Source: Synechococcus sp. UW140 (lineage in GTDB: Bacteria > Cyanobacteriota > Cyanobacteriia > PCC-6307 > Cyanobiaceae). From it: 33,175 nt of DNA. The position numbers were made by a program, and so were the translations under genes. Shown here in pieces: positions 24,417-33,175 of the stretch. Where the stretch lies: positions 1 through 33,175 of the forward strand of contig CAMCMT010000029.1 of the NCBI GenBank assembly GCA_945875915.1. The letters are read 5' to 3'. Below the pieces are notes generated by a model. It saw only the letters and a list, made by a program, of their open reading frames with translations, was not told the origin of the DNA and searched no databases. How positions within the stretch are numbered: position 1 is the stretch's first letter; every line of letters begins with the position of its first letter.

Positions 24417-24825
24417 GCCCTAGCCATGGAGCCCAACCGATGCGGCGCGCCGACACTTGCACCCGGTTACCGCGGCGGCTCCAGCGAACGTCATCGAAGC
24501 ATTGGCGGATCAAGGCGAGGCCCCGGCCCCCCCGGGCGTGGGGCTCTAGCGGTAAGACGCACGCCCGTTGCTGGGGCGGCAGGCCCAGGCCCTCATCCTG
24601 CACCTGCCAAATCAGCCAACGGGGGGTGAGGATGCGTCGCACCCGCAGGCATTTGCTCGGATCATTGCCATTGCCATGGCGCACCGCATTGACCAGCACT
24701 TCCTGGAGCCCGAGCTGCAGGGTGGATAGCGGCTGTCCGCCCTGGATCGGTTCCAGCAAGAGCTCCACCAGGGGCGCCAGTTGCAGCGTCGAGGGGGTAA
24801 TGAAATCAGTCCAGCGCAACAGCAT
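24400..24825 (-). CDS. RsbW-like anti-sigma factor / serine-threonine kinase
   Basis: 141-residue protein consisting of a single GHKL ATPase domain of the HATPase_c_2 type. The N-box is ELNLQ-like QEVLVNAVRHGN (41-52, with Glu42, Asn46 and the HGN), the G1 box is DEGLGLP (77-83), and the glycine-rich RGGRGLALIRQ (98-108) is the G2 region. Such proteins bind and inhibit a sigma factor or phosphorylate an anti-sigma antagonist. No STAS antagonist or sigma gene is nearby, so the partner is unknown. The ATG at 24825 is the start; the 3' end overlaps the convergent small gene. Confidence 0.88.
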   Translation of the reverse strand: MLLRWTDFITPSTLQLAPLVELLLEPIQGGQPLSTLQLGLQEVLVNAVRHGNGNDPSKCLRVRRILTPRWLIWQVQDEGLGLPPQQRACVLPLEPHARGGRGLALIRQCFDDVRWSRRGNRVQVSARRIGWAPWLGLNRVR

Positions 24826-24909
24826 CGCCGCTTGATATGGACCGTTTTCAACCTAGCCCGCAGGAACCAGCAGCCAAAAATTGATTCAGCCCAATTGGCA
24901 ATCCTGCAA

Positions 24910-25632
24910 TTAGGAGGGCAAGCGACCCATCAGGCCGGGATGGCTGAGCAGGGCATCCATTAGGCGCACCCCCCGCAGCTGGTTGACCAGGGGCAGGTGC
25001 CCCTCCGGTGCGGCCAGGGACCAGGTGAAGGAGCCCGGATAACGAGTCCAGGTGCGATTCAACTTCCAGCCCAATTTCGGCCAGAGCCGGTCCCAGCGGT
25101 CGCCACAACTGCGCAGCAGGCGCAGTTGCACGGAAAAGCCGAAACGGCCCTGGGAATAGGTGAGCCAGAGGCGATCGAGACTCTCCAGATCCACCGCGGC
25201 GATCGGTGGCACTTCGCTGTAGTAGACGTAACCGCGCGTCACGGCGGCCGGGCCCGCCAGCTGGCGCAGGCTCTCACTGGTGATGCGATCGGCCAGCTCG
25301 TAGTCCTGGGCCATCAGGGCCACCTCCAGGGGGGCGTAATCCAGGCCCTGGGCGCTGGTCACAGCTAGCCAGCCGGACCGGTGGCGCTGGCGGAAAGCCT
25401 GGCTAAGGACATCGTCCTGCTGGAGCAGCAGCTGGATCAAACTGCCAGCTGCCCAGTCATCACCGGTGGCATCGAGCCGGTCAAGCCGGTCACCGATCAG
25501 GGGCCGAATCTGCTCGACCTGCTGGTCCAAGGCAGCGAGTAGCCCCCCCCGCTGGCGGACCGAGCTGCTGACAAAACGGTCGAGGAGCTGGTCGGGGCTG
25601 GCCGTGGTGATGGCGGGTGGTCCGGAAAGCAT
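24910..25632 (-). CDS. gun4: GUN4-domain protein, Mg-chelatase activator
   Basis: Porphyrin-binding activator of magnesium chelatase (ChlH) in chlorophyll synthesis; also called Ycf53. The 240-residue product has a helical N-terminal domain (about 12-90) and a GUN4 core from about 97, with LDYAPLEVALMAQDYELADRIT, the VDLESLDRLWLTYSQGRFGFSVQ signature (148-170) and W..LGW. Domain layout and length match the Synechocystis protein. I use the ATG at 25632 over a GTG two codons earlier. It is divergent from mnmH with 64 bases between. Confidence 0.93.
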   Translation of the reverse strand: MLSGPPAITTASPDQLLDRFVSSSVRQRGGLLAALDQQVEQIRPLIGDRLDRLDATGDDWAAGSLIQLLLQQDDVLSQAFRQRHRSGWLAVTSAQGLDYAPLEVALMAQDYELADRITSESLRQLAGPAAVTRGYVYYSEVPPIAAVDLESLDRLWLTYSQGRFGFSVQLRLLRSCGDRWDRLWPKLGWKLNRTWTRYPGSFTWSLAAPEGHLPLVNQLRGVRLMDALLSHPGLMGRLPS

Positions 25633-25696
25633 GGGCACGGGCCGGCCTGACGGTGCGCCAGCCTGGGGACACTATGTCAGGCCAAGCCAAGCGCCG

Positions 25697-26851
25697 ATGC
25701 CCCAGGCACCCCAGCAGATGCGGCTTGCAATTGAGACTTTTCTTGGCGGCCAGGGAGTGGTGGTCGATGTGCGCAGCCCCGGCGAGTTCCGCCAAGGCCA
25801 CATACCTGGCGCCCACAACCTGCCCCTCTTCGATGACGGCCAACGCGCCCAGGTGGGCACCACCTACAAACACAAAGGCCGCCAGGCCGCCGTGCTGGAG
25901 GGCCTGGCCCTCGTGGGCCCCCGCCTGGAGAGCCTGGGCCAGCAGCTGGTGCAACTGGCAGCGCAGACGCCGGCAGCCCCATTGCGGCTGCACTGCTGGC
26001 GCGGCGGCATGCGCTCCGAGAGCATCGCCTGGCTGGCCCAAGGCCTGGATCTACCGGTGGTGGTGCTGCAAGGGGGTTACAAGACCTATCGATCTTGGAC
26101 CCTCGCCCTGTTTGGACAGCCCTGGCCCCTGCGCCTGCTGGGGGGCCGCACCGGCAGCGGCAAAACCGAGCTGCTGCTGGAACTGCAAGCGCGGGGGGTG
26201 GCAGTGATCGACCTGGAGGGACTTGCCAACCACCGGGGCAGCAGTTTCGGTGGGCTTGGCCAGGCCGAGCAACCGAGCAGCGAGCACTTCGAAAACCTGC
26301 TGGCCACGTCCCTTTGGCCGTTGCGCAAGGCAGAGACGATCTGGTTGGAGGATGAAAGTGCCCAGGTCGGCCGCTGCCGGATTCCCACCGGGCTCTGGCG
26401 CCAGATGCAACAGGCGCCTTTGCTGGCGGTGCAACGCCCCTTCGAGGCCCGGCTCGATCACCTCGTGACTTTGTATGGCACCCAGGGGCAGTTGGCCCTA
26501 GCCGAGGCCACCCAACGGATCGCCAGGCGACTGGGGCCCCAGCGCACCGCCCTAGCCCTAGAGGCAATTGCCCAGGAAAACTGGCATGAAGCCTGCCGGC
26601 AAATCCTCGACTACTACGACCGCTGCTACGACCATGGGCTCCAGGGGCGACCAGCCCTGGCGCCCATCAGTGGAGCAGCTGGCCCAACGGCCAGTTCTTC
26701 GTCCATGCCCCCAGCCCCTGCCGCCCCGCGGCCGGCAGGAGAACGGCCCTGGTCCTGGGACATCGGCCTCGCCCCGGCCCCAGAGGCGGCCGAGCAGCTA
26801 CTGGCAGCTGGGCTGATCTGCCCCATTCAGCCGCGGCTTGGCCCGGATTAA
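25697..26851 (+). CDS. mnmH: tRNA 2-selenouridine synthase MnmH (SelU/YbbB)
   Basis: Enzyme that replaces the 2-thio group of wobble uridine in tRNA-Lys, -Glu and -Gln with selenium, using geranyl and selenophosphate steps. The 384-residue product has an N-terminal rhodanese domain with [23 protein letters not shown] and the catalytic cysteine in [10 protein letters not shown] (Cys100), then a P-loop [12 protein letters not shown] from 149. A Pro/Ala-rich linker near 340-360 makes it slightly longer than usual. The ATG at 25697 matches the family start. It precedes psb28 by 23 bases. A selD gene is expected elsewhere in the genome. Confidence 0.95.
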   Translation: MPQAPQQMRLAIETFLGGQGVVVDVRSPGEFRQGHIPGAHNLPLFDDGQRAQVGTTYKHKGRQAAVLEGLALVGPRLESLGQQLVQLAAQTPAAPLRLHCWRGGMRSESIAWLAQGLDLPVVVLQGGYKTYRSWTLALFGQPWPLRLLGGRTGSGKTELLLELQARGVAVIDLEGLANHRGSSFGGLGQAEQPSSEHFENLLATSLWPLRKAETIWLEDESAQVGRCRIPTGLWRQMQQAPLLAVQRPFEARLDHLVTLYGTQGQLALAEATQRIARRLGPQRTALALEAIAQENWHEACRQILDYYDRCYDHGLQGRPALAPISGAAGPTASSSSMPPAPAAPRPAGERPWSWDIGLAPAPEAAEQLLAAGLICPIQPRLGPD

Positions 26852-26874
26852 GATCGATTTTTGTGGGCACAGGC

Positions 26875-27249
26875 ATGGCCGCCATTCAGTTCTTCCCCGG
26901 TGTGGACGAGCCAGTGGTGCCTGACATCCGGCTAACCCGCTCGCGCGATGGCCGCACAGGCCAAGCCCTGTTCGTGTTTGAGGGTCCTAATGCCCTGGCC
27001 CCTGAGGCCATCGGCGACATCGGTGGCATGTACTTGGTCGATGAAGAGGGCCAGCTGGTGACCCGGGAGGTCAACGCCCGCTTCGTCAATGGCAAGGCCA
27101 GCGCCTTGGAAGCGACCTTCACCTGGAAAACCACCGCTGATTTCGAGCGTTTCATGCGCTTCGCCCAGCGCTATGCCGATACCCATGGCATGGGCTTCGC
27201 CGGCAAAGACGACGACAACAACGACGAGGCGGGCCAGGAGGACGCTTGA
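26875..27249 (+). CDS. psb28: Photosystem II assembly protein Psb28
   Basis: Small thylakoid-associated protein that binds PSII assembly intermediates (the CP47/RC47 stage) on the cytoplasmic face. The 124-residue product has the family signature [23 protein letters not shown] near the N-terminus, [10 protein letters not shown] in the middle and [20 protein letters not shown], with an acidic Asp/Asn/Glu tail. The ATG at 26875 is preceded by a GTG four codons upstream that I regard as unlikely. Its TGA overlaps the start of the next gene. Confidence 0.96.
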   Translation: MAAIQFFPGVDEPVVPDIRLTRSRDGRTGQALFVFEGPNALAPEAIGDIGGMYLVDEEGQLVTREVNARFVNGKASALEATFTWKTTADFERFMRFAQRYADTHGMGFAGKDDDNNDEAGQEDA

Positions 27250-28364
27250 AATTCGGCCACTGGCTGACCCTGCTGGGCACGACCTCCGCCCTCATCCTCC
27301 TGTGGAGCCTGCGAGACGTGTTGATCCACGTCTTTGCCGCGATCGTGCTGGCCATGGCCCTTTGCACGGCCGTGGGTGTGGTGCAACGCCGGCTGGTTCA
27401 CCCCAGGCCCCTGGCCCTGGGAGTGACCCTCCTCGGGCTGCTAGTGCTGGGCCTGGGGCTGGGGGCCTTATTGGTTCCCCCCTTTGTGGATCAATTCGGC
27501 CAGTTGTTGCGCCAACTTCCGGCGGCCTTTGCGGTGCTGATCCGGTTGATTCAGCAAGGTCTCGACCAAACCACCCATCTCATTGATGGCCAAAGCCTCC
27601 TGGAGGGAGGGCCATCCGCCAGTCAGTGGCTGACCCCAAGCCAGCCCGGGGCCCCTGCCGGAGGGGGTGCACTCGCCGCAGGCCTCGGCGGTGGGGCCCT
27701 GAAATTGCTGGGATTTGCCGGCAGTTTGGGCAGTGCCCTGATTCAGGTGCTGTTTGTGCTGGCCGTGAGCCTGATGATCGCGGCCCAACCGGGCGCCTAC
27801 CGGGAGGTGGCGATCCTGCTGGTTCCCTCCTTTTATCGCCGGCGCTTCCGCAAGGCCCTGCTGCTCTGTGGTGAGGCCCTGAGCAGCTGGATGGGAGGAG
27901 TGCTGATCAGCTCCTGCTGCGTGGGGCTGCTGGCCGGCATCGGCCTGTCCCTGCTGGGCGTCAAATTGGTGGTGGCCAACGCCCTGCTGGCGGGTCTTCT
28001 CAATGTGATCCCCAATGTGGGCCCCACCATGGGAACCCTGTTTCCCATGGCTGTGGCCCTCTTGGTCTCCCCGTGGAAGGCCCTGGCCGTGCTGGGGCTC
28101 TATGTACTGATCCAGAACCTCGAGAGCTATGTGATCACCCCGTCGGTGATGCATCACCAGGTCAAACTCCTGCCCGGACTGACCCTGATCGCCCAGTTCG
28201 GCTTCACGGTGGTATTTGGGCCGCTGGGGCTGGTCCTGGCCCTACCCCTGGCGGTTTGCCTCCAGGTGCTGGTGCGGGAATTGCTGATCCGGGACCTCCT
28301 TGACCCCTGGAAGCAGCAGCGTCTGGCAAAATCGGTAGATCAGGGCCTAGGCCGCCTGCCCTGA
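27246..28364 (+). CDS. AI-2E family transporter (permease), copy 1
   Basis: 372-residue polytopic membrane protein of the AI-2E/PerM (UPF0118) family, whose substrates range from autoinducer-2 and indole export to Na+/H+ exchange; the substrate here is unknown. About eight hydrophobic helices are visible: two at the N-terminus, a long hydrophilic loop at about 80-150, and a C-terminal half with the family motif [23 protein letters not shown]. The start is a TTG at 27246 that shares bases with the psb28 TGA (TTGA), indicating translational coupling. No closer ATG would retain the first helix. Confidence 0.88.
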   Translation: MKFGHWLTLLGTTSALILLWSLRDVLIHVFAAIVLAMALCTAVGVVQRRLVHPRPLALGVTLLGLLVLGLGLGALLVPPFVDQFGQLLRQLPAAFAVLIRLIQQGLDQTTHLIDGQSLLEGGPSASQWLTPSQPGAPAGGGALAAGLGGGALKLLGFAGSLGSALIQVLFVLAVSLMIAAQPGAYREVAILLVPSFYRRRFRKALLLCGEALSSWMGGVLISSCCVGLLAGIGLSLLGVKLVVANALLAGLLNVIPNVGPTMGTLFPMAVALLVSPWKALAVLGLYVLIQNLESYVITPSVMHHQVKLLPGLTLIAQFGFTVVFGPLGLVLALPLAVCLQVLVRELLIRDLLDPWKQQRLAKSVDQGLGRLP

Positions 28365-28425
28365 AGCACCCATCTGGTCAACTAGCCAGGTCCAGCAGCT
28401 GATCTAACTGTTTGAGCCGGTCCCC

Positions 28426-29424
28426 ATGAACGGAAGAACCCTGCTCGGGCTCCTGGCCTTGGTGGTCCTGGGGCTGGTGGCCTGGGAACTGCGCTGGGTC
28501 CTGCTGGTGCTGTTCGGCGCCGTAGTGGTGGCCGTGGCCCTGGATGTGCCGGTGAGCCTGCTGCGTCGTGTACTGCCGCTGCAACGGCCCCTGGCACTGC
28601 TAATTGTGGTGGCTGGGCTGGTGCTCTTGGGCTGGAACCTGGGGGGCGTATTACTGCCAGATCTGATTGCCCAGGCCCAGGAGTTCACGCGCCTGGCGCC
28701 GATCCTGCTGCAGCGGCTCAGCCACTTCGCTACCGAAGTGCCGGCCCTGAACAGCATCGAGCGCCAGATCACCACCTTTGCCAGCTGGGACAAGTTGCAA
28801 CCCCTTGGCAGCCAGCTCCTGGGCTTTGCGGGCGGCGCGGCCAACAGCACGATTCAACTGCTGTTGATGGTGTTATTGGCGATCCTGCTGGCCCTTGATC
28901 CCCGCAGTCACCAGCGCCTGGTGCTGGCCGCCACCCCCAAGACCTACCGGCCCCTAATGGCTGACCTGCTGCGGGACTGCCGCGAGGCCCTCGGCGGCTG
29001 GCTGGCCGGCATGACCATTTCGGCCAGCAGCGTGTTTCTTTTCACATGGGCTGGCCTAGCGGCCCTGAAGGTGCCCCTGGCCCTCCTGAGTGCCCTGGTC
29101 TGCGGCCTGCTCACCTTTGTGCCCACGATCGGCCCGACCGTGGCCACCCTGCTGCCCCTGGCCATGGCCCTGCTGGTGTCTCCAGCGAAGGTGGTCCAGG
29201 TGTTGGTGTTGCGGATGGCGCTCCAGAACGGCGAAGCCTTCCTGCTCACGCCAATCCTGCTCAGCCGCACGGTCAACCTGCTGCCCACGGTGGCCCTGAT
29301 GTCCCAGTTGTGCCTGGGGGCCCTACTGGGCCTGCCCGGGGTGCTGCTGGCCCTGCCGGGAGTGGTGGTGCTGCAGGTGATCGCCCAGAAGGTGCTAGTG
29401 GAAGAAATCATGGATAACTGGTAG
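28426..29424 (+). CDS. AI-2E family transporter (permease), copy 2
   Basis: 332-residue paralog of the preceding gene, with the same topology and a matching motif LLTFVPTIGPTVATLLPLAMALLVSPAKV. It begins at an ATG at 28426, 61 bases after copy 1. The two share membrane segment layout but have clearly diverged, so this looks like an old tandem duplication rather than a recent one. They may form a heteromer (family members are reported as oligomers) or handle different substrates. Confidence 0.88.
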   Translation: MNGRTLLGLLALVVLGLVAWELRWVLLVLFGAVVVAVALDVPVSLLRRVLPLQRPLALLIVVAGLVLLGWNLGGVLLPDLIAQAQEFTRLAPILLQRLSHFATEVPALNSIERQITTFASWDKLQPLGSQLLGFAGGAANSTIQLLLMVLLAILLALDPRSHQRLVLAATPKTYRPLMADLLRDCREALGGWLAGMTISASSVFLFTWAGLAALKVPLALLSALVCGLLTFVPTIGPTVATLLPLAMALLVSPAKVVQVLVLRMALQNGEAFLLTPILLSRTVNLLPTVALMSQLCLGALLGLPGVLLALPGVVVLQVIAQKVLVEEIMDNW

Positions 29425-29481
29425 GCGTCCTCGAAACTGGTGGGCCCCAGCCTTCTTAATCAGCCTTATCGATCAACCCAT

Positions 29482-29664
29482 TCAGCGCAGGCGAGTCGGC
29501 TTCAAGATCAACAGCAGCAACACGGTTACAGCTAGGGGGTGCTGGCTAACGGCATAACCCAGCGAAGACCAAGTGAAATGTTCAATAAGTAGCTGCAATT
29601 CACTCCACAAATCTACAATCGCCAAAACGGCCAGCACAACAACTAGCCAGGAGACACGCCCCAT
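29482..29664 (-). CDS. 60-residue membrane protein coupled to secF
   Basis: Two hydrophobic segments (MGRVSWLVVVLAVLAIVDLW and HPLAVTVLLLLILKP) are separated by an acidic/aromatic loop, ending in TRLR. Its ATG overlaps the secF TGA (TGATG, 29666-29662), the classic arrangement for translational coupling. I have the impression that picocyanobacteria have a similar small gene at this position, which would support a real gene, but I cannot name a family. The conserved site would suggest a link with SecDF or membrane-protein insertion; that is inference. Confidence 0.72.
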   Translation of the reverse strand: MGRVSWLVVVLAVLAIVDLWSELQLLIEHFTWSSLGYAVSQHPLAVTVLLLLILKPTRLR

Positions 29665-30629
29665 CAGCGCCGGGACAGCACGGGCAGCAGGGTAGGAGCC
29701 ACACCAATGCTCGACCAGCTGCCCACGCCAATACCGACGGCCAATGCCACGGCGAACCAGAACAAACTGGTTCCGCCAAAGAAGATCAGGCCCAGCAGGG
29801 GCAAAAGGGTCGTTAAGGATGTGTAGAGGGAACGGGTCAAAGTGGCATCCACTGCCACATCAACCTGCTCGATCAATGACAGCTGACCCAAGGCCTTCTT
29901 CTGTTCGCGGATGCGGTCAAACACAACAACGGTGTCGGTCACCGAATAGCCGGCAACGGTAATTAATGAGACAGCGAAGAGTGAGTCGACCTCAATACCA
30001 AAAAAGATACCAAGCCAGGCAAATAGTCCACAGGTAATGATTACATCATGGGCCAGGGCCACGATCGCCAGGAAGGCAAAGACCCGGTCATAGCGGAAGG
30101 TGATATAGAGGGCGATTGCCGCAAAACTGACCAGCAACGACACCAGGCTTCCCTGCAACAACTGGGAGCCCAGGGTGGGGCCAATGGTATTCACCGAGGT
30201 GCCGGTTGTTTTCAAGGGACCGGCCAAGCGATCGACGCCGGTAATCACCGCCTGGCTCTGGTCCGCCGCTAGCACCGGCAAGCGCAGCAGCAGCGTCTGA
30301 CCCCCATCAAGCAGTTGCACCTTGGCACTCGTGAGGCTGGGGGCCTGCTCCTTGGCCTTTGCCGGCAGGGGAAGGGTCACCAGCCCAGCCTGAATCTGGT
30401 CGACCGTGATCGAGCCACAAGCGGAAAGCACGCATTGGCGCTCCAGTTGGATCTGGGTGCCGCCGGTGAAGTCGAGGCCCGGCTTCAGGGGGGCCCCAAT
30501 GCCAGGGCTCAGCCAGCTGACCAGCAAGCCAACCACACTCAACAGGCAGGCCAGGCCCGAACCCCACCAGGCCATTCGCTTGTACTGGCTGATGCGGAAA
30601 CGGGGGGTGGGGCTCTCGGTCACGGTCAC
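29664..30629 (-). CDS. secF: Protein translocase subunit SecF
   Basis: Membrane partner of SecD in the RND-type complex that uses the proton gradient to assist Sec-dependent export into periplasm and thylakoid lumen. The 321-residue product has six predicted membrane helices, the periplasmic-domain motif DFTGGTQIQL after helix 1 and the transmembrane motif YSVTDTVVVFDRIREQ with its key aspartate/arginine. The start is a GTG at 30629 (another at 30623), 16 bases after the secD stop. It is followed directly by the 60-residue membrane gene. Confidence 0.96.
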   Translation of the reverse strand: MTVTESPTPRFRISQYKRMAWWGSGLACLLSVVGLLVSWLSPGIGAPLKPGLDFTGGTQIQLERQCVLSACGSITVDQIQAGLVTLPLPAKAKEQAPSLTSAKVQLLDGGQTLLLRLPVLAADQSQAVITGVDRLAGPLKTTGTSVNTIGPTLGSQLLQGSLVSLLVSFAAIALYITFRYDRVFAFLAIVALAHDVIITCGLFAWLGIFFGIEVDSLFAVSLITVAGYSVTDTVVVFDRIREQKKALGQLSLIEQVDVAVDATLTRSLYTSLTTLLPLLGLIFFGGTSLFWFAVALAVGIGVGSWSSIGVAPTLLPVLSRR

Positions 30630-30645
30630 AGGCTTGGAGGTGGTT

Positions 30646-32148
30646 TCAGGTGGACGCCGGGGGGAGCTGGGCCAGCGGCAGAAAATAGCTGCTGCGGCGC
30701 AGGGATGGGTAGCTCATCAACAGCCGCAGCAGGGCGCGGGTGCAGGTCAGGGCGGTGAACAGGCTGAGCACCAGGCCAATCGCCAAGGTCACGGCAAAGC
30801 CTTTGACTAGGCCCGTGCCCAAGGTAAAGAGGGCGATGCAGCTGATCAGCCCAGTGACATGGCCATCAAGGATCGAGGAGAAGGCCAGGGAAAAGCCCGT
30901 ATCAATCGATCGAATCAAACTATTGCCGGCGCGCAGCTCTTCCTTGATGCGCTCAAAGATCAACACGTTCGCATCCACGGCCATGCCGATCGAGAGGATG
31001 AAGCCAGCAATACCAGGCAGGCTCAAGGTTACCGGAATCAGGGAATAGACGCCCAAGTTAAAGAGTGAATAGAGGGCCAGAGCCAGCACCGATACCACCC
31101 CTGGCAGCCGATAGACGACCACCATGAACACCGCCACTAAGGCCAGGCCCGAAAGGGCCGCCACCAGGGAAGTGCGCACATTTTCCGCACCCAGGGAGGG
31201 GCCGATGCTGCGCACCTCAATCACCTTCACCGGTAGGGGCAGGGAGCCGCCCCGCAACTGAACCTCCAGATCCCGGGCCTCATCGGCCGTAAAACGGCCG
31301 GAGATGCTGGCCGAACCACCGGCGATGCCGGCGGCTTTGAACTCCGGTCCCACACTGGCCTCACTGATCGAGCGGCCATCCAGCACGATGCCAAGCAGCC
31401 TCCCAGTGCCCGCGATCGTCTGGGTAAGGCTGGCAAACTTTTCGCCGCCCTCCCGGTTGAAGGCCAGGGTCACATCCCAACCATTGGCGCTTTGATCCTG
31501 CTGGCGGCCAGCGCTGACCAGATCCTTGCCCGTGAGGCTGGAGGGCTCAAACAGGGCCACCACCCGGCGGTTGACATCTTTCAATAGAAGCTCAAGCTGG
31601 TCCGTTTCCGAGGCACCCGGGGGCACCGTCAGCCCCAGGGAGGTGAGTGCCTTGGCCAGATCCTCAGCCGAGAGGCTGGGCTTGGGTTCGGCGGGCTTGT
31701 CCGTAGGGGCGGCCGCGGCCACCTTGGCCTTGCGCAGGCCCAAGACCGCGTCCACCTGGCGCTTGAGCTTCAGCAGCCCCTGCATCTCGACCTCAGTGCC
31801 GGCCTTCTGCACGCGGAACTCCAGCAGGGCCGTGGTGCCGAGCACCTTGGCGGCGCGACTGGGATCCTGTTCGCCGGGCAGCTGCAGCACGAGCTGGTCG
31901 GAACCGACGGTCTGAAGGGTGGATTCGGCCACGCCCAGACCGTTAATGCGGCGCTCCAGCACATCCTTCACCGCGTCGAGCTGCTCTTTCTCGACGGTCT
32001 TGACGCGGCCGCTGGGCAACACCTGCAAGGTCAGCTGGCTACCGCCTCGCAGGTCAAGTCCCAATTGCAGGGGGAAGCTGGCGAGCAGGGCGCCGGCGGC
32101 AATCGCCAGGGCCAGGATCAGGGCAAACCACCCCTGTTGACGTGCCAT
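30646..32148 (-). CDS. secD: Protein translocase subunit SecD
   Basis: Larger subunit of SecDF. The 500-residue product has helix 1, the P1 head region starting LGLDLRGGSQLTLQV (DLRGG at 32-36), a long periplasmic/lumenal domain with a Pro/Lys/Ala-rich stretch (TDKPAEPKPSLSAEDL), and a C-terminal membrane half carrying SIGMAVDANVLIFERIKEEL, including the proton-relay aspartate. The ATG at 32148 lies one base beyond the pdhB stop (32150), so translation is probably coupled to pdhB. Confidence 0.97.
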   Translation of the reverse strand: MARQQGWFALILALAIAAGALLASFPLQLGLDLRGGSQLTLQVLPSGRVKTVEKEQLDAVKDVLERRINGLGVAESTLQTVGSDQLVLQLPGEQDPSRAAKVLGTTALLEFRVQKAGTEVEMQGLLKLKRQVDAVLGLRKAKVAAAAPTDKPAEPKPSLSAEDLAKALTSLGLTVPPGASETDQLELLLKDVNRRVVALFEPSSLTGKDLVSAGRQQDQSANGWDVTLAFNREGGEKFASLTQTIAGTGRLLGIVLDGRSISEASVGPEFKAAGIAGGSASISGRFTADEARDLEVQLRGGSLPLPVKVIEVRSIGPSLGAENVRTSLVAALSGLALVAVFMVVVYRLPGVVSVLALALYSLFNLGVYSLIPVTLSLPGIAGFILSIGMAVDANVLIFERIKEELRAGNSLIRSIDTGFSLAFSSILDGHVTGLISCIALFTLGTGLVKGFAVTLAIGLVLSLFTALTCTRALLRLLMSYPSLRRSSYFLPLAQLPPAST

Positions 32149-32149
32149 A

Positions 32150-33133
32150 TCAGAGTTGGCCGGAGTGAAGTTGCTTAGCCGCCGCGACGATCTGGTGGGG
32201 CTGGATGATCGTCAGGTTTTCCAGGGCGCCGTTGTAGGGGGTGGGGATGTCCTGGCTGGAGAGCCGAATCGGCCGGGCTTCAAGTTCGTCGAAGCAATGC
32301 TCCGTGATCAGGGCGATCAATTCGGCGCCAATGCCGCCGGTCTTCATGCATTCCTCGACCACCATCACCTTGTGGGTCTTGCGGATCGAGCGGGCGACCG
32401 TCTCCATGTCGAAGGGCTTAAGGCTAATTAAATCAATAAGTTCCACATCCACGCCCTCCTTTTCGAGCTGCTCAACCGCCTTGAGGCAGTGGTGGCGCAT
32501 GCGGGAGTAGGTGAGAATCGTCACATGCTTGCCTTCCCGAACCACATCGGCCTGGTCGAGGGCGCAGATGTAGTCGCCCGTGGGGATCTCTTCGCTGAGG
32601 TTGTAGAGCAGCACATGCTCAAAGAAGAGCACCGGATTGTTATCCCGGATCGCTGCCTTCATCAAGCCCTTGGCATTGGTGGGGGTGCTCACCGCCACAA
32701 TCTTGATGCCAGGCACGGCGTGGAAATAGGCCTCAAGCCGCTGGCTGTGTTCAGCTCCGAGCTGGCGGCCCACGCCACCGGGTCCCCGCACCACCGTGGG
32801 AATCGTGTAATTACCGCCGCTGGTGTAGCGCAGCATCCCCATGTTGTTGGAGATTTGGTTGAAGGCGAGCAGCAGGAAGCCCATGTTCATGCCTTCGACG
32901 ATCGGCCGCAGACCTGTCATCGCGGCACCCACCGCCATACCGGTAAAACCGTTTTCGGCGATCGGGGTATCCAGCACCCGCAGCTCGCCGTATTTCTCAT
33001 AGAGATCCTTAGTGACCTTGTAGGAACCGCCGTACTGGCCGACGTCCTCACCCATCACACAGACGTAGGGGTCGCGGGCCATCTCTTCGTCGATGGCTTC
33101 GCGCAAGGCGTTGAAGAGAAGCGTCTCTGCCAC
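32150..33133 (-). CDS. pdhB: Pyruvate dehydrogenase E1 component, beta subunit
   Basis: Beta chain of the thiamine-dependent E1 enzyme that makes acetyl-CoA from pyruvate. From the GTG at 33133 the product has 327 residues, the usual picocyanobacterial length. It carries the E1-beta motifs [73 protein letters not shown] and the C-terminal [18 protein letters not shown]. The open frame continues upstream to the window edge, but the upstream codons (Pro/Gly/Arg-rich) do not fit the family. It leads the pdhB-secD-secF-small membrane gene series with almost no spacing. Confidence 0.97.
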   Translation of the reverse strand: MAETLLFNALREAIDEEMARDPYVCVMGEDVGQYGGSYKVTKDLYEKYGELRVLDTPIAENGFTGMAVGAAMTGLRPIVEGMNMGFLLLAFNQISNNMGMLRYTSGGNYTIPTVVRGPGGVGRQLGAEHSQRLEAYFHAVPGIKIVAVSTPTNAKGLMKAAIRDNNPVLFFEHVLLYNLSEEIPTGDYICALDQADVVREGKHVTILTYSRMRHHCLKAVEQLEKEGVDVELIDLISLKPFDMETVARSIRKTHKVMVVEECMKTGGIGAELIALITEHCFDELEARPIRLSSQDIPTPYNGALENLTIIQPHQIVAAAKQLHSGQL

Positions 33134-33175
33134 GGCGGGGTTGCGGTCCCGGCCGCTGCCGGGGGGAGCGGCCAA

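Noticed and set aside
27468-28157. 229-codon minus-strand frame across the first permease, rich in His and Gln
   Set aside because: His/Gln-rich composition is the expected antisense of a Val/Leu/Met-rich membrane protein.
1-33175. CRISPR arrays, transposases, phage genes, tRNA and rRNA genes
   Set aside because: Looked for repeat-spacer arrays, IS-type inverted repeats with a transposase frame, and tRNA-like cloverleaves in the gaps; none found by reading.

Overview
This is a GC-rich, gene-dense stretch of a cyanobacterial chromosome. The diagnostic genes are psbA (photosystem II D1), psb28, gun4, a cyanobacterial-type ndhD, menD/menB of phylloquinone synthesis and several small protein families confined to cyanobacteria and plastids (DUF760, DUF2605, DUF4336). 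The high G+C content, the type of D1 protein, the near absence of the HIP1 octamer (I noticed one copy, near 11064) and the gene order suggest the Cyanobium / freshwater Synechococcus branch of the picocyanobacteria. That placement is inference; no rRNA gene is present to prove it.

Layout. 1-4550 is a minus-strand block: menD, menB, a broken L,D-transpeptidase remnant and glgA, whose C-terminus runs off the left edge. lepB and a DUF760 gene follow on the plus strand and end in a clear terminator. Next come three minus-strand genes: a DUF4336 protein, psbA with its own terminator and upstream repeats, and a DUF697 protein whose GTPase-like region looks degenerate. From 10075 to 20998 the plus strand carries an unrecognised gene, an RGG-rich low-complexity protein, trpS, thrS, glk, thrB, ndhD and an M3 oligopeptidase, with one DUF2605 gene convergent to trpS. 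From 21032 to 25632 genes alternate in orientation: a lipase-like hydrolase, a 76-residue orphan, a methyltransferase, several small unknowns, an anti-sigma-type kinase and gun4. From 25697 the plus strand carries mnmH, psb28 and two tandem AI-2E-family permeases. The right end is a tight minus-strand operon: pdhB, secD, secF and a 60-residue membrane protein.

Most of the window is core metabolism and photosynthesis, with no insertion sequences, phage genes, CRISPR arrays, tRNA or rRNA genes that I could see. No stretch over 300 bases lacks a gene; the longest gap is the 277-base psbA upstream region. I did not find a convincing new multi-gene system. The most unusual items are the L,D-transpeptidase remnant fused to the end of menB, the pseudo-GTPase-like DUF697 protein, the 14-base triple repeat upstream of psbA, the RGG-rich protein with its unknown partner, and several conserved-looking small genes of unknown role.
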